Positions 34,691-44,499 of a DNA stretch of 64,000 nt are shown one piece after another. The position numbers were made by a program, and so were the translations under genes. The notes below the pieces were generated by a model. The model saw only the letters and a list, made by a program, of their open reading frames with translations, made no database searches and had not been told where the DNA came from. Numbering within the stretch: the stretch's first letter is position 1; each line of letters starts with the position of its first letter. The DNA is from Thiohalobacter sp. IOR34 (GTDB lineage Bacteria; Pseudomonadota; Gammaproteobacteria; Thiohalobacterales; Thiohalobacteraceae), in contig NZ_CP128988.1 of assembly GCF_030406045.1 (NCBI RefSeq), positions 2,753,001 through 2,817,000 of the forward strand, read 5' to 3'.

Positions 34691-34704
34691 TTGATCTCGA
34701 TCAA
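34691..34704 (+). promoter_or_regulatory. Perfect FNR/DNR box upstream of moaA
   Basis: TTGATCTCGATCAA is an exact TTGAT-N4-ATCAA site. A -10-like TATGCT (34728-34733) lies 33 bases downstream centre-to-centre, placing the box near -41.5 of the predicted start, the class II activation position. This suggests that Moco synthesis is induced under low oxygen or nitric oxide. Confidence 0.82.
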
Positions 34705-34763
34705 GGGGTCGGCCGGCAGCCAGGGGGTATGCTCTGACCTGGATTCGGGGGAATGCAGCAGGC

Positions 34764-35750
34764 ATGACGACACAACTCACAGACCGACTGGGTCGAAAGA
34801 TCGAATACCTGCGCCTGTCCGTCACCGACCGTTGCGATCTGCGCTGCTTCTACTGCCTGCCCAAGGGCTTCCGCGACTTCGAGCCACCGGACGAGTGGCT
34901 CGACTTCGACGAGCTGGAACGGGTGATCGCTGCCTTCGCACGCCTCGGTACCCACCGGGTCCGTCTCACCGGTGGCGAACCCCTGGTGCGCAGGAATCTG
35001 CCCGAGCTGGCGGCACGCCTCGCCCGGCTGCCGGGCATCGACGACCTATCCCTCTCCACCAACGCCACCCGCATGGCCCGCCATGCCAGCGAGCTGCGCG
35101 CCGCCGGCGTGTCACGCATCAACGTCAGCCTCGATTCCCTGCAAGCGGAACGCTTCCGCGAGATCACCGGTGGCGGCAAACTGGAGAAGGTCATCAACGG
35201 CCTGCGGGCCGCGCGTGATGCCGGCTTCGCCCCGATCAAGATCAACATGGTGGTGATGAAGGGCGTCAACGATGATGAGGTGGAGGCCATGGTCGAGTTC
35301 TGCATCGAGCACGGCTTCACCCTGCGCTTCATCGAGACCATGCCGGTGGGTGACACTGGGCGCCGCGCCAGCGACCATTTCCTCGATCTGCAGGAGGTGA
35401 AGGCACGCCTCGCCCGCCGCTTCGAGCTGCTGCCGGGGATGATGCCGGGCGGCGGACCCGCGCGCTATGTGCAGGTGGCCGGCAGCGACTTGCGCATCGG
35501 CTTCATCACCCCCATGTCCCAGCATTTCTGTGACACCTGCAACCGGGTGCGGCTGGCCGCCGACGGCACCCTCTACATGTGCCTCGGTCAGAGCCACAGC
35601 TTCGCGCTGCGGCCGCTGCTGCGCGGCGGCGCCTCCGATGCCGAGCTGGAGGCGGCCATCCGCCAGGCCATCGACATGAAACCGGAACGCCACGAATTCA
35701 TCGACAAGCCCGGCCAGGTGATCCGCTTCATGTCGATGACCGGCGGCTGA
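34764..35750 (+). CDS. moaA: GTP 3',8-cyclase
   Basis: Radical SAM enzyme starting molybdenum cofactor synthesis by converting GTP to 3',8-cH2GTP. The N-terminal [4Fe-4S] motif is CDLRCFYCLP (CxxxCxxC), the SAM-binding stretch is RLTGGEPLVRRNLPEL, and the C-terminal cluster uses CDTCNRVRLAADGTLYMC. The 328-residue length is normal. The last residues (MSMTGG) end in the GG tail needed for activity. It is single, with no other moa gene nearby, but lies by the nap operon and has an FNR/DNR box. Confidence 0.97.
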   Translation: MTTQLTDRLGRKIEYLRLSVTDRCDLRCFYCLPKGFRDFEPPDEWLDFDELERVIAAFARLGTHRVRLTGGEPLVRRNLPELAARLARLPGIDDLSLSTNATRMARHASELRAAGVSRINVSLDSLQAERFREITGGGKLEKVINGLRAARDAGFAPIKINMVVMKGVNDDEVEAMVEFCIEHGFTLRFIETMPVGDTGRRASDHFLDLQEVKARLARRFELLPGMMPGGGPARYVQVAGSDLRIGFITPMSQHFCDTCNRVRLAADGTLYMCLGQSHSFALRPLLRGGASDAELEAAIRQAIDMKPERHEFIDKPGQVIRFMSMTGG

Positions 35751-35835
35751 TCGGCCAAGCGCCTGGCCTTCGTTTTCTATTGACCGCGCCGGGTGGTGGT
35801 GCGCAGTGCGCACCCTGCGGCTGCTCCAAATGAAA

Positions 35836-35862
35836 GGGGCGGTCGCGCACAGCGACCGCCCC
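35836..35862 (-). terminator. Hairpin terminator downstream of napC
   Basis: A perfect 11-bp stem GGGGCGGTCGC (35836-35846) and GCGACCGCCCC (35852-35862) with a 5-base loop. On the minus strand the stem is followed by TTTCATTT, suiting the end of the nap operon; it may also stop moaA transcription from the other side. Confidence 0.8.
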
Positions 35863-35920
35863 CTGACTTCCAGCTTCTGACTTCCAGCTCCTGAATTCTG
35901 AATTCTGGATTCTGACTCAC
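35863..35920. repeat. Heptamer tandem tract at the napC 3' side
   Basis: Units such as CTTCCAG, CTTCTGA, CTCCTGA, ATTCTGA, ATTCTGG, ATTCTGA follow each other in 7-base steps between the terminator and the napC stop. The family is the same as at 3611 and 49309. Confidence 0.75.
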
Positions 35921-35922
35921 CC

Positions 35923-36546
35923 CTACCCGTTGCCGATCACCGCCGTCGGGTTCTCCTCGTGCATGTCCGGCAACTGGTGGGCAATGCCCTTGTGGCAATC
36001 GATACAGGTCTTGCCTTCCTCCAGACCCTTGGCATGCTGGTTGACGGCACGTCGCCCCTGGTAGGTGAAGTCCATCGACTTGTAGTCGTGGCAGTTGCGG
36101 CATTCGCGCGAATCCGTCTTCTTCATGGTCTCCCAGACGTGACGCGCCAACTCCAGGCGCTTGGCCTCGAACTTCTCGCGTGTGTCGATGGTGCCCAGCA
36201 CCTTGTGCAGCAGCTCGTTGGAAGCCTGAATCTTGCGCACCACCTTGTGGATCCATTCCTTGGGCACATGGCAGTCCGGGCAGGTGGCTCGGACACCGGT
36301 GCGGTTGTTGTAGTGAATGGTGTTCTTGTACTCCTGATAGACGTTGTCCTTCATTTCATGACAGGAGATGCAGAACGTCTCGTTGTTGGTCGCCTCCATG
36401 GCGGTATTGAAACCACCCCAGAAGATGATGCCGGCCACGAAGCCAATCGCCAGGATGCCGCCCAGGGTATAGGTGGCAGAGGGTCGCCGCAGCGCGGACC
36501 ATATCCGGCACAGGAAGCCCTTGTTGTCGCAGTTTGAATCAGCCAT
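35923..36546 (-). CDS. napC: Tetraheme cytochrome c quinol dehydrogenase NapC
   Basis: NapC/NirT-family protein of 207 residues that oxidises quinol and feeds electrons to NapAB. One N-terminal membrane helix (TYTLGGILAIGFVAGIIFWGG) anchors a periplasmic domain with four CxxCH heme sites: CISCH, CPDCH, CRNCH and CIDCH. It is last in the napFDAGHBC operon, 45 bases after napB. Confidence 0.97.
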   Translation of the reverse strand: MADSNCDNKGFLCRIWSALRRPSATYTLGGILAIGFVAGIIFWGGFNTAMEATNNETFCISCHEMKDNVYQEYKNTIHYNNRTGVRATCPDCHVPKEWIHKVVRKIQASNELLHKVLGTIDTREKFEAKRLELARHVWETMKKTDSRECRNCHDYKSMDFTYQGRRAVNQHAKGLEEGKTCIDCHKGIAHQLPDMHEENPTAVIGNG

Positions 36547-36591
36547 GTCTGTTCGCCCTTGTTCAGCCCGTCAGGTGGAATCGCTACACGC

Positions 36592-37038
36592 TCAATGCCC
36601 GGTGAGTGCCCGCACCGGCTCGAAGGTGTTGTCGACCAGCGGCTTGGCGTTGACCTGCGGCACATGGCACTGGGTGCAGAAATAGCGCCGCGCAGAGACA
36701 TTCGCCAATACGTTCTTGTCGCGGTCCTCGAAGTGCGTCTGGCTGATCTTGGTCGCACCGGCCTCCTTGTAGTTGGCCCAGCTATGACAACTCAGGCATT
36801 TATTGAACTTGCGATTGATCTGGTAGCCCTCAATCTTGTGCGGAATCAGCGGCGGCTGCTGCACGTACTCGCGATCGAACACCTCGCCGTCCTTGCGATA
36901 CTGCTTCATGGCCGGCACCTTGGATTCCTCGGTCAGATCCTGCGCCCCGCGCAGGGAGGCAAGTTCAGACACCGCCAGCGACGCGTACCCCCCAAGCGCC
37001 AAGGCAAGACCCAACGCCGTTACAATCGACTTTTTCAT
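36592..37038 (-). CDS. napB: Diheme cytochrome c subunit of periplasmic nitrate reductase
   Basis: Small electron-transfer subunit of NapAB, 148 residues. A cleavable signal peptide ([21 protein letters not shown]) is followed by two heme sites, CLSCH and CTQCH, and the typical AARxYFCTQCHVPQ-like stretch (SARRYFCTQCHVPQVNAKPL). The ATG at 37038 overlaps the napH stop by four bases; the frame is open far upstream but that part is antisense to napH coding in another frame. Confidence 0.96.
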   Translation of the reverse strand: MKKSIVTALGLALALGGYASLAVSELASLRGAQDLTEESKVPAMKQYRKDGEVFDREYVQQPPLIPHKIEGYQINRKFNKCLSCHSWANYKEAGATKISQTHFEDRDKNVLANVSARRYFCTQCHVPQVNAKPLVDNTFEPVRALTGH

Positions 37039-37943
37039 GATAAGACCTCCGTCTTTCCAGACAGCGACAGATGCGCAGATGGTTTGATTCGGTTGTTGAA
37101 TCGGGTTGAAAACTCGAACACGTCCTCGGCACAGACATCGATGCAGCGCCCGCAGTTGGTGCAGTTGGCCGAGAATATCACCGGCCCGACACCCTCGGCG
37201 GCCCCCTTCAGGGCCGGGCGGATAACCTGCGGTTCGGGACAGACCGCAAAGCAGTCCATGCAGTCGTCGCAGGCCTCGCGCCGCGCAGCGCTGACCCGCA
37301 GCAGGCTGTAGCGGCCGAGCAGGCTGTAGAAGGCGCCGACCGGGCACAAATGGCCGCACCAGGCCCGCCGACTGACCAGCAGATCGAGCAGGAAGACGGC
37401 CAGCACCACCAGCCAGGCCAGCCCCATGCCGAAGATCAGGCCGCGGTGCAGCATCGATACCGGATTGACGAACTCCCAGGCGACGCTGCCGGTCAGCGCG
37501 GCCAGCAACAGGGTCATACCGAGGATCCAGTATCGTGCCTGACGTGACAGACGCGAGGCGCCACTGATCCCAAGCCGTTCGCGCAACCAGTGGGCGGCAT
37601 CGGTAACCAGGTTCACCGGACAGACCCAGGCACAGTAGGCACGTCCGCCGACCAGCAGATAGAAGACCAGCACGATCAGCGCACCGATGGCGGCCGACAG
37701 TTCCGGCCAATGCCCGCTAAGCAGCGACTGCAGCAGCACATAGGGATCGGTCAGCGGCAGCACGTCCAGCGTCAGGCTGGAATTGAGATTGCCCTTGACG
37801 ATCCACACCCCGGCCAGGGGCCCGAGCAGGAACAGCGCAAGGATGCCCAGCTGGCTGAGCCGGCGCAGCAGCAGCCACTTGCTGGCTCCCAGGCGTCCCT
37901 TGCGGGCCAGCGCCTCCTGTCCCGGATAAGCCTGCCGCCTCAC
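37035..37943 (-). CDS. napH: Quinol dehydrogenase membrane component NapH
   Basis: Polytopic iron-sulfur protein of 302 residues that works with NapG to deliver quinol electrons to Nap. Four or five membrane segments are visible. The paired cytoplasmic motifs [13 protein letters not shown] and [13 protein letters not shown] (CxxxCP) are present, and two C-terminal [4Fe-4S] sites follow: [14 protein letters not shown] and [14 protein letters not shown]. It overlaps napG and napB by four bases each. Confidence 0.96.
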   Translation of the reverse strand: MRRQAYPGQEALARKGRLGASKWLLLRRLSQLGILALFLLGPLAGVWIVKGNLNSSLTLDVLPLTDPYVLLQSLLSGHWPELSAAIGALIVLVFYLLVGGRAYCAWVCPVNLVTDAAHWLRERLGISGASRLSRQARYWILGMTLLLAALTGSVAWEFVNPVSMLHRGLIFGMGLAWLVVLAVFLLDLLVSRRAWCGHLCPVGAFYSLLGRYSLLRVSAARREACDDCMDCFAVCPEPQVIRPALKGAAEGVGPVIFSANCTNCGRCIDVCAEDVFEFSTRFNNRIKPSAHLSLSGKTEVLS

Positions 37944-38827
37944 GGCTGCTCCTCCTGCCGGCGGTTGAGCTGCTTCAGGGGATCATCACCGAATGGCGTC
38001 TCCGGCGGCGCGGCCTGCTCATCGTAGATGACCTTGCCGCTCTGATAGTCATAGTGCGCACCCTCCGGCAAGTTGAAGCGCCGCTGGGTATCCGGCGTGA
38101 CCAGACTCCGGCCGGCCTTCTCCTTTTCCTGCCAGCCAAGGCGATAGTGCCGGCCCAGCTCACCCTTGGCCAGGCGCAGCGGGAACACCTTGATCGCGGC
38201 CTGCTCGAGAATGCAGGCCTCCTCGCACTTGCCGCAACCGGTACAGGCGTCGGAATGCACCACCGGGATGAACAGGGCATGGGTGCCGGAGCGCGGATTG
38301 TGGCGCAGCTCCAGGCTGATGGCCTTGCCGCGTACCGGGCAGATGTTGTAACAGACCTCGCAGCGCAGCCCCTGGAAGGCGATGCAAGATTCCTGATCGA
38401 CCAGCACGGCCAGCCCCATACGCGCCTGGTCGATGTCTTCCAGAGCATGATCCAGGGCGCCAGTCGGACAGGCCTTCACGCAGGGGATGTCCTCGCACAT
38501 CTCGCAGGGCACCTCGCGGGCGATGAAGTAGGGCGTGCCGGTGGCCACGGATTCACCCAGCTCGGCCAGGCGCAGGGTATCGTAGGGACAGTCGCGCACG
38601 CACAGGCCACAGCGGATGCAGGCACCGAGAAAATCCGCCTCGGCCAGCGCGCCCGGCGGACGGATGGCCTCTGCCGGCAGCGAGGCTGCCTGCCGCGAAT
38701 AGAGGCCGACCCCCAGACCCAGCAAGGTGACACCGCCCACCGTCCTGGCCAGATCGGCCAGGAAACGGCGGCGGCCAGCCTGCCGCGGCGCACGACGCAC
38801 CTGCTTGGTCCGGGGTTCCGCCATCAC
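37940..38827 (-). CDS. napG: Ferredoxin-type protein NapG
   Basis: Periplasmic iron-sulfur protein of 295 residues. The long N-terminus carries a Tat-like signal ([20 protein letters not shown]). Four [4Fe-4S] cysteine groups follow: [38 protein letters not shown] and [12 protein letters not shown]. It partners NapH. It starts five bases after napA ends and overlaps napH by four bases. Confidence 0.95.
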   Translation of the reverse strand: MMAEPRTKQVRRAPRQAGRRRFLADLARTVGGVTLLGLGVGLYSRQAASLPAEAIRPPGALAEADFLGACIRCGLCVRDCPYDTLRLAELGESVATGTPYFIAREVPCEMCEDIPCVKACPTGALDHALEDIDQARMGLAVLVDQESCIAFQGLRCEVCYNICPVRGKAISLELRHNPRSGTHALFIPVVHSDACTGCGKCEEACILEQAAIKVFPLRLAKGELGRHYRLGWQEKEKAGRSLVTPDTQRRFNLPEGAHYDYQSGKVIYDEQAAPPETPFGDDPLKQLNRRQEEQP

Positions 38828-38831
38828 GACC

Positions 38832-41339
38832 TCAGGCCTTCACCACCTTGACCGCACACTTCTTGTAGTCCGTTTCCTTGGACAGCGGGTCGGTGGCATC
38901 CAGGGTGACCTTGTTGATCAGCCGGCCGGCATCGAACCAGGGCACGAAGATCAGCCCCTCCGGCGGCCGGTTGCGGCCGCGGGTCTCGACCCGGGCGACG
39001 ATCTCGCCACGGCGGCTGACCACCTTGGCCGGCAGGCCGCGGCGCAGGCCGCGCTTCTCGGCGTCCTTGGGATGCATGAAGATCACCGCATCGGGGAAGG
39101 CGCGATACAACTCCGGCACGCGGCGGGTCATGGAACCCGAGTGCCAGTGCTCCAGGATGCGGCCGGTGCACAGCCAGAGATCGTACTCGTTGTCGGGACT
39201 CTCCGCGGGCGGCTCATAGGGCGCAAAGATGATGTTCGCCCTGCCGTCCGGCTTGCCGTAGAACTGAACCTCCTTGCCTGCCTCCACGTAGGGATCGTAA
39301 CCCTCGCGATAACGCCACAGGGTCTCCTTGCCGTTGACCACCGGCCAGCGCATGCCGCGCACCCTGTGGTACTGATCGAACTCGCCGAGGTCGTGGCCCT
39401 TCTTCGGCCCCTGGGTGCCGAAGATGCGGTATTCCTCGAACAGCCCCTTCTGGACATAGAAGCCGAAGTGCTCCATCTCGTCGTTGTCGTAGACGTTGCC
39501 CCGCTCATCGGTAACGGTCTGCTTGGGATACTTGTCCACCTGGCCGTTGCGATAGAGGATGTCGTACAGGGTCTTGCCGCGGTATTCCGGCTTCTTCGCC
39601 AGCAGCTCCTCGGGCCAGACCTCCTCGACCTTGAAGCGCTTGGAGAACTCCATGATCTGCCACAGATCGGACTTGGCCTCGCCCGGCGCCCTGACCTGCT
39701 GACGCCAGAACTGGGTGCGCCGCTCGGCATTGCCATAGGCGCCTTCCTTCTCGGTCCACATGGCGGTGGGCAGGATCAGGTCCGCCGCCTGCGCGGTGAC
39801 CGTCGGATAGGGATCGGAGACGACGATGAAGTTCTCCGGATTGCGATAGCCCGGATAGCTCTCCTCGTTCATGTTGGCCGCCGCCTGCATGTTGTTGTTG
39901 CACATCACCCAGTAGGCGTTGAGCTTGCCGTCCTTGAGCATGCGGTTCTGCAGCACGGCATGGTAGCCCGGCTTGGGCGGGATGGTACCCTCCGGCAGCT
40001 TCCAGACCTTCTCGGCGAAGTCGCGGTGCGCCTTCTTCTTCACCACCAGGTCCGCCGGCAGGCGGTGGGCGAAGGTGCCGACCTCACGCGCCGTGCCACA
40101 GGCCGAGGGCTGACCGGTCAGCGAGAAGGGGCTGTTGCCGGGCTCGGAGATCTTGCCCATCAGCAGATGCACGTTGTAGAGCAGGCCATTGACCCAGACG
40201 CCACGGGTGTGCTGGTTGAAACCCATGGTCCAGAAGGAGGTCACCTTCCTGTTCGGATCGGCATAGACCTTGGCCAGCCGCTCCAGCTGGTCGGCCGGCA
40301 CGCCGGACAACTCGGCGGCATACTCCAGGGTATAGGGCTCGACCGACTTGGCATATTCCTCGAAGCTGATCTTGGAGAGCTTGCCCTTGCCCGGATTCTT
40401 GGCCTTCTGCTCCAGCGGATGCTCGGGCCGCAGGCCGTAGCCGATGTCGGTCGGCGTCTTGGTGAAGTTGACGTGCTTGTCGATGAAGTCCTTGTTGTAG
40501 GCCTTGTTCTGGATGATGTAGTTGGCGATGTAGTTGAGGATCGCCAGATCGGTCTGCGGCCTGAACACCATGCCGTTGTCGGCCAGCTCGAAGCAGCGGT
40601 GCTCGTAGGTGGAGAGCACGTGCACCTCGCAGCCCTCCCGGGTGAGCCGCGTGTCGGTCAGGCGCGACCAGAGGATGGGGTGCATCTCGGCCATGTTCGA
40701 ACCCCAGAGCACGAAGGCATCGGCATTCTCCAGGTCATCGTAGCAACCCATGGGCTCGTCGGCGCCGAAACCACGGATGAAGGCACCCACCGCCGAGGCC
40801 ATGCAGTGCCGGGCATTGGGATCGATGTTGTTGGAACGGAAACCGGCCTTGTACAGCTTGGAGGCGGCATAGCCCTCCCACACCGTCCACTGGCCGGAGC
40901 CGAACATGCCGACCGCGGTCGGCCCCTTCTTCTTGATGGCCGCCTTCCACTTTTCGGCCATGACATCGAAGGCCTCGTCCCAGGAGACCGGCTCGAAGTC
41001 GCCGTTCTTGTCGAATTTGCCGTTCTTCTTGCGCAGCAGCGGCTGGGTCAGACGGTCCCTGCCGTACATGATCTTGGACAGGAAATAGCCCTTGATGCAG
41101 TTCAGGCCGCGGTTGACCGGTGCATCCGGGTCACCCTGGGTGGCCACCACCCGGCCGTCGCGGGTACCGACCAGCACACTGCAACCGGTGCCACAGAAAC
41201 GGCACGCCGCCTTGTCCCAGCGAATGAACTCCTTGTTCTTCGGCAGGGCCGTGCTGACGCCGGGCAGGGTGATGCCGGCCGCCGCCGCGGTCGCCGCCAC
41301 GGCATTGGACTTGATGAAGTCACGCCTGGTCAGTTTCAT
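38832..41339 (-). CDS. napA: Periplasmic nitrate reductase catalytic subunit
   Basis: Molybdopterin enzyme reducing nitrate to nitrite in the periplasm, 835 residues as usual. A Tat signal ([17 protein letters not shown]) opens the protein. The [4Fe-4S] ligands are Cys46, Cys49, Cys53 and Cys81 (CRFCGTGC and GLNCIKG). [11 protein letters not shown] contains the Cys expected to bind molybdenum, and [14 protein letters not shown] is a typical Nap stretch. It follows napD by one base. Its Moco need links it to moaA and to the NapD chaperone. Confidence 0.98.
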   Translation of the reverse strand: MKLTRRDFIKSNAVAATAAAAGITLPGVSTALPKNKEFIRWDKAACRFCGTGCSVLVGTRDGRVVATQGDPDAPVNRGLNCIKGYFLSKIMYGRDRLTQPLLRKKNGKFDKNGDFEPVSWDEAFDVMAEKWKAAIKKKGPTAVGMFGSGQWTVWEGYAASKLYKAGFRSNNIDPNARHCMASAVGAFIRGFGADEPMGCYDDLENADAFVLWGSNMAEMHPILWSRLTDTRLTREGCEVHVLSTYEHRCFELADNGMVFRPQTDLAILNYIANYIIQNKAYNKDFIDKHVNFTKTPTDIGYGLRPEHPLEQKAKNPGKGKLSKISFEEYAKSVEPYTLEYAAELSGVPADQLERLAKVYADPNRKVTSFWTMGFNQHTRGVWVNGLLYNVHLLMGKISEPGNSPFSLTGQPSACGTAREVGTFAHRLPADLVVKKKAHRDFAEKVWKLPEGTIPPKPGYHAVLQNRMLKDGKLNAYWVMCNNNMQAAANMNEESYPGYRNPENFIVVSDPYPTVTAQAADLILPTAMWTEKEGAYGNAERRTQFWRQQVRAPGEAKSDLWQIMEFSKRFKVEEVWPEELLAKKPEYRGKTLYDILYRNGQVDKYPKQTVTDERGNVYDNDEMEHFGFYVQKGLFEEYRIFGTQGPKKGHDLGEFDQYHRVRGMRWPVVNGKETLWRYREGYDPYVEAGKEVQFYGKPDGRANIIFAPYEPPAESPDNEYDLWLCTGRILEHWHSGSMTRRVPELYRAFPDAVIFMHPKDAEKRGLRRGLPAKVVSRRGEIVARVETRGRNRPPEGLIFVPWFDAGRLINKVTLDATDPLSKETDYKKCAVKVVKA

Positions 41340-41340
41340 C

Positions 41341-41607
41341 TCAAGCCTCCTGTTCGATGGATTCGTTGATCAGTTCATCATCTTCAAACTGGTGATAGAC
41401 CATGGACGCCGCGATCACACCCGGCAGGTCCTGCATCCGATCCACGGTACTGGCCGTGGCCCGGTCATCGGCCTGCTCGACCGTCACGATCAGACGGCCG
41501 TCCTCGGTCGTGGCGTGGACCTCCACACCGTCCAGCTGTTCTAGGGCTGTCTGCACCAGCGCCACCTTTTCGGGGCGCGTGCGCACCAGCACACCGGATA
41601 TGTTCAT
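41341..41607 (-). CDS. napD: NapA signal-peptide chaperone NapD
   Basis: An 88-residue cytoplasmic chaperone that binds the NapA Tat signal until cofactor insertion is finished. It opens with [20 protein letters not shown] and has the ferredoxin-like betaalphabeta pattern ([18 protein letters not shown]). The ATG at 41607 overlaps the napF stop by four bases. It is easily missed because a longer open frame extends upstream through napF in the wrong frame. Confidence 0.95.
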   Translation of the reverse strand: MNISGVLVRTRPEKVALVQTALEQLDGVEVHATTEDGRLIVTVEQADDRATASTVDRMQDLPGVIAASMVYHQFEDDELINESIEQEA

Positions 41608-42116
41608 GCCACCGCCTCCTCCGGATTGGTTTCGGGATTGCACACTCGAATGGCGCGTGTCGGGCAGGGTGCGACACAGGCGCCGCAACCGGTACAGGAC
41701 GCATCGTCGATCTGCGGCAGGGCCGAGCCACCGACCACCGGCCGGAAGCGGATGGCCTGCGCCTCGCACAGCTCGCCGCAGGTCCGGCACACCACCCCCT
41801 GCCGGACCAGGCAGTGCGCCTCGATACGGGCGCGCAGCGCCCAGGGTTCAGGCTGTGCCGGCTGCAGCGCACCCGTTCGGCAGGCCTCGACACAGGCGCG
41901 GCAGAAGTTGCATTCGGCGCGCAGGAAATCGACCTCGGGGAAGCCGCCCCGCCCGCTCACCAGGAGGCGCTCGCTGCAGGCCGCAAGACAGTCGCCACAG
42001 CGGGTGCAGCGCTCGACGAAGGCCGCTTCGGGCAGCGCCCAGGGGGGACGCTGCGGGCTGCGGCGCGCCTTGAAGTCGCCGCGCAGAAAATCGAATCGGT
42101 TGATAGCCTTCGCCAT
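41604..42116 (-). CDS. napF: Ferredoxin-type protein NapF
   Basis: Cytoplasmic iron-sulfur protein of 170 residues thought to help mature NapA. Cysteine groups are CTRCGDCLAACSE, CNFCRACVEACRTG and CTGCGACVAPCPTRAI; an additional CRTCGELCEAQAI is only partly of the ferredoxin pattern. It is first in the operon, with a GGAGGTAAG ribosome site and an FNR/DNR box about 55 bases upstream. Confidence 0.95.
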   Translation of the reverse strand: MAKAINRFDFLRGDFKARRSPQRPPWALPEAAFVERCTRCGDCLAACSERLLVSGRGGFPEVDFLRAECNFCRACVEACRTGALQPAQPEPWALRARIEAHCLVRQGVVCRTCGELCEAQAIRFRPVVGGSALPQIDDASCTGCGACVAPCPTRAIRVCNPETNPEEAVA

Positions 42117-42169
42117 GGACTTACCTCCGAGCGTGCCGTCACTATCGACCTATACCCGCAAGACCCGCA

Positions 42170-42183
42170 TTGATATAAGTCAA
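42170..42183 (-). promoter_or_regulatory. FNR/DNR box upstream of napF
   Basis: On the minus strand TTGACTTATATCAA matches TTGAT-N4-ATCAA with one mismatch. A -10-like TATAGG (42149-42154 on the opposite strand) lies about 25 bases downstream centre-to-centre, and napF starts at 42116. The placement is roughly that of an activator site, and the same class of site precedes moaA. Confidence 0.72.
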
Positions 42184-42223
42184 ACCTATAAGCACATTAG
42201 GAAAAACTAACTTTTGTACTTGG

Positions 42224-43015
42224 TTATTGCCACAGACCGAGCATCCGCGCCCCCACCAGAGCCAGCACCAGGGCGAATCCCCGCTTCAGCAGGCGGGTAT
42301 CGAGGCGATGGGCGAGGGCCGCGCCCAGGGGGGCGGTCAGCATGCTGGCCAGGCTGATGCCCAACCAGGCCGGCCAGTGGATGTAGCCGCTGCTCCATGG
42401 CGGCAGGTCCGGCGCATCCAGCCCGGCGAGCCAGAAACCGGCGGCACCGCTCAGGGCGATCGGCAGGCCGGCCGCGGCGGAGGTTCCGACCGCACGCACC
42501 AGGGGCACGCTGCACCAGATCAGGAAAGGCACGCTGAGGGTGCCGCCGCCAATGCCGAGCAGAGCCGAGACGCCGCCGATCAGGCTGCCGGCCAGGAACA
42601 GGCCGGCGGCACCCGGCAGATCCCGGTGTGGCCGATAGCGCGCCGCCAGCAGCATCTGCAATGCCACCAGCAGCTCGAAGACCCCGAAGAACTGGCGCAG
42701 ACCGTCGGTCGGCAGCCGGTCCGCCAGCCAGGCGCCGCCCAGCCCGCCGAGCACGATGCCCGGCAGCAGGCGTCCCAGCACCCCGGTGTCCACCGCACCG
42801 CGCCGGTGATGGGCCCGCAGCGAGGCGAGCGAGGTGACCACGATGGTGGCCAGCGAGGTGCCCACCGCCAGATGCATGAGATGGTCGCCGCCGAGGCCCT
42901 GGCGGGCGAACAGCCAGGCCAGCACCGGCACCAGCACCAGACCCCCGCCGATGCCGAACAGGCCGGCCAGCAGCCCGGCCAGCGCGCCGCTGGCGAGATA
43001 CAGCAGAGCGTCCAT
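42224..43015 (-). CDS. TauE/SafE (TSUP) family membrane permease
   Basis: A 263-residue inner-membrane protein with about eight helices and the two repeated family motifs, LFGIGGGLVLVPVL (N-terminal half) and LLGIGGGTLSVPFL (C-terminal half). Family members export sulfite, sulfoacetate or other sulfur anions, which fits the lifestyle, but the substrate is not determined. The ATG at 43015 directly opens the first helix (MDALLYLASGALAGLLAGLF). It ends about 40 bases upstream of the napF control box and lies in the same direction as nap. Confidence 0.9.
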   Translation of the reverse strand: MDALLYLASGALAGLLAGLFGIGGGLVLVPVLAWLFARQGLGGDHLMHLAVGTSLATIVVTSLASLRAHHRRGAVDTGVLGRLLPGIVLGGLGGAWLADRLPTDGLRQFFGVFELLVALQMLLAARYRPHRDLPGAAGLFLAGSLIGGVSALLGIGGGTLSVPFLIWCSVPLVRAVGTSAAAGLPIALSGAAGFWLAGLDAPDLPPWSSGYIHWPAWLGISLASMLTAPLGAALAHRLDTRLLKRGFALVLALVGARMLGLWQ

Positions 43016-43031
43016 CAGGCGCGGGCGGCGC

Positions 43032-44390
43032 TCAGCGGATCCAGAGCGTCTTGACGTTGACGAACTCGCGGATGCCGTGCCAGGACAGTTCACGCCCGTA
43101 GCCGGAGTGCTTGATACCGCCAAAGGGCAGACGCGGGTCGCTCTTGACCATGCCGTTGACGAAAGCGGCGCCGCATTGCAGCCGGCGGGCCAGGCGTTCG
43201 CCACGCGCCTCGTCGAGCGTCCAGACACTGCCGCCGAGACCGAAGGGGCTGTCGTTGGCGATGCGCAGGGCCTCGCTCTCGTCGGCGGCCCGGATGACGA
43301 TCGCCACCGGGCCGAACAGCTCCTCGCGGTAGGCCCGCTGGCCGGGGGCCACCCGGTCGATGATCGAGGCCTGGTAGAAGGCGCCGGGCCCGGGTTCCGG
43401 CTGGCAGCCGGTCACCGCCACCGCGCCCTGGGCCAGGCTGTCGATCACCTGCTGATGCAGCTCGTCGCGCAGGTCGTGGCGGGCCATGGGCGCCAGGGTC
43501 ACCGTCTCGTCCAGCGGATCGCCGCTGCGCAAGGCCTCCACCGCGGTCTTGAAGCGTTCCAGGAAGGCCTCGGCCACCGGCTCGACGACGATGAAGCGCT
43601 TGGCGGCGATGCAGCTCTGTCCGGCGTTGAGGAAACGCGAGGCCACGGCCGTGGACACGGCCAGATCGAGGTCGGCATCCTCGAGCACGATGAAGGGGTC
43701 GGAGCCGCCCAGTTCCAGCACCGTCTTCTTGATGCTGGCACCGGCCGCCGCGGCCACCGAACGTCCGGCCGGCTCGCTGCCGGTCAGGGTCACCGCGGCC
43801 AGCCGCGGATCCTCGATCACCCGCGCCACCCGCGATGCCGGGATCAGCAGGGTGCGGAACACCCCCTCCGGCAGCCCGGCGTCACGGAACAACTGCTCGA
43901 TGGCCAGGGCACAGCGAGGCACGTTGGAGGCATGCTTCAGCAACCCGCTATTGCCCGCCGCCAGGGCCGGTGCGGCGAAGCGGAACACCTGCCAGAAGGG
44001 GAAGTTCCAGGGCATCACCGCCAGCACCGTGCCCAGCGGCTGATAGATCACCCGGCTGCGCCCGGCATCGGTCTCCACCGGCTCCTCGGCGAGGAACGCC
44101 GGGGCCTGCTCGGCATAGTAGTCGCATACCCAGGCACACTTCTCGATCTCCGCCCGCGCCTCCTTGATCAGCTTGCCCATCTCCAGGGTGATGAGTCGCG
44201 CCAGCGACTCCTGACGCTCGCGCAGCACGCTGGCGACACGGCGCAGCAGCTCGCAGCGTTCGGCGATCGGCCGCGCCGCCCAGTCAGCGGCCGCCACCGC
44301 GGCATCCTCCAGGGCATGTTCCAGCTGGGTCTCGTTCCAGGGTTCGACGCTTTCGAGCACTTCACCGGTGGCCGGGTTGATCGACTTCAT
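43032..44390 (-). CDS. NAD(P)-dependent aldehyde dehydrogenase, succinate-semialdehyde type (Sad-like)
   Basis: A 452-residue cytoplasmic oxidoreductase of the short Sad/YneI-like branch of succinate-semialdehyde dehydrogenases. Seen: MKSINPATGEVLESV at the start, PWNFPFWQVFRFAAPALAAGN (cofactor binding), LTGSEPAGRSVAAAAG, ELGGSDPFIVLEDADL with the general-base Glu, and GQSCIAAKRFIV with the nucleophilic Cys. A GAGGAG ribosome site supports ATG 44390; the extra upstream 16 codons are not conserved. It is divergent from slt. True substrate is inferred from the family. Confidence 0.9.
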   Translation of the reverse strand: MKSINPATGEVLESVEPWNETQLEHALEDAAVAAADWAARPIAERCELLRRVASVLRERQESLARLITLEMGKLIKEARAEIEKCAWVCDYYAEQAPAFLAEEPVETDAGRSRVIYQPLGTVLAVMPWNFPFWQVFRFAAPALAAGNSGLLKHASNVPRCALAIEQLFRDAGLPEGVFRTLLIPASRVARVIEDPRLAAVTLTGSEPAGRSVAAAAGASIKKTVLELGGSDPFIVLEDADLDLAVSTAVASRFLNAGQSCIAAKRFIVVEPVAEAFLERFKTAVEALRSGDPLDETVTLAPMARHDLRDELHQQVIDSLAQGAVAVTGCQPEPGPGAFYQASIIDRVAPGQRAYREELFGPVAIVIRAADESEALRIANDSPFGLGGSVWTLDEARGERLARRLQCGAAFVNGMVKSDPRLPFGGIKHSGYGRELSWHGIREFVNVKTLWIR

Positions 44391-44499
44391 GTCTTCTCCT
44401 CGCTTGGGTTTTTTTTCGTGATCGCGGTTATCGACCATGCCGGGTCGATCGTCGATTTACGGGGCCCACGCCCAGTCGATTGTCATACTATAGTGAATC

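Noticed and set aside
34444-34763. Cobalamin or molybdenum-cofactor riboswitch before tonB or moaA
   Set aside because: No B12-box-like GCCACTG core and no recognisable Moco motif helices could be found on either strand; the FNR box and -10 explain the moaA upstream region better.
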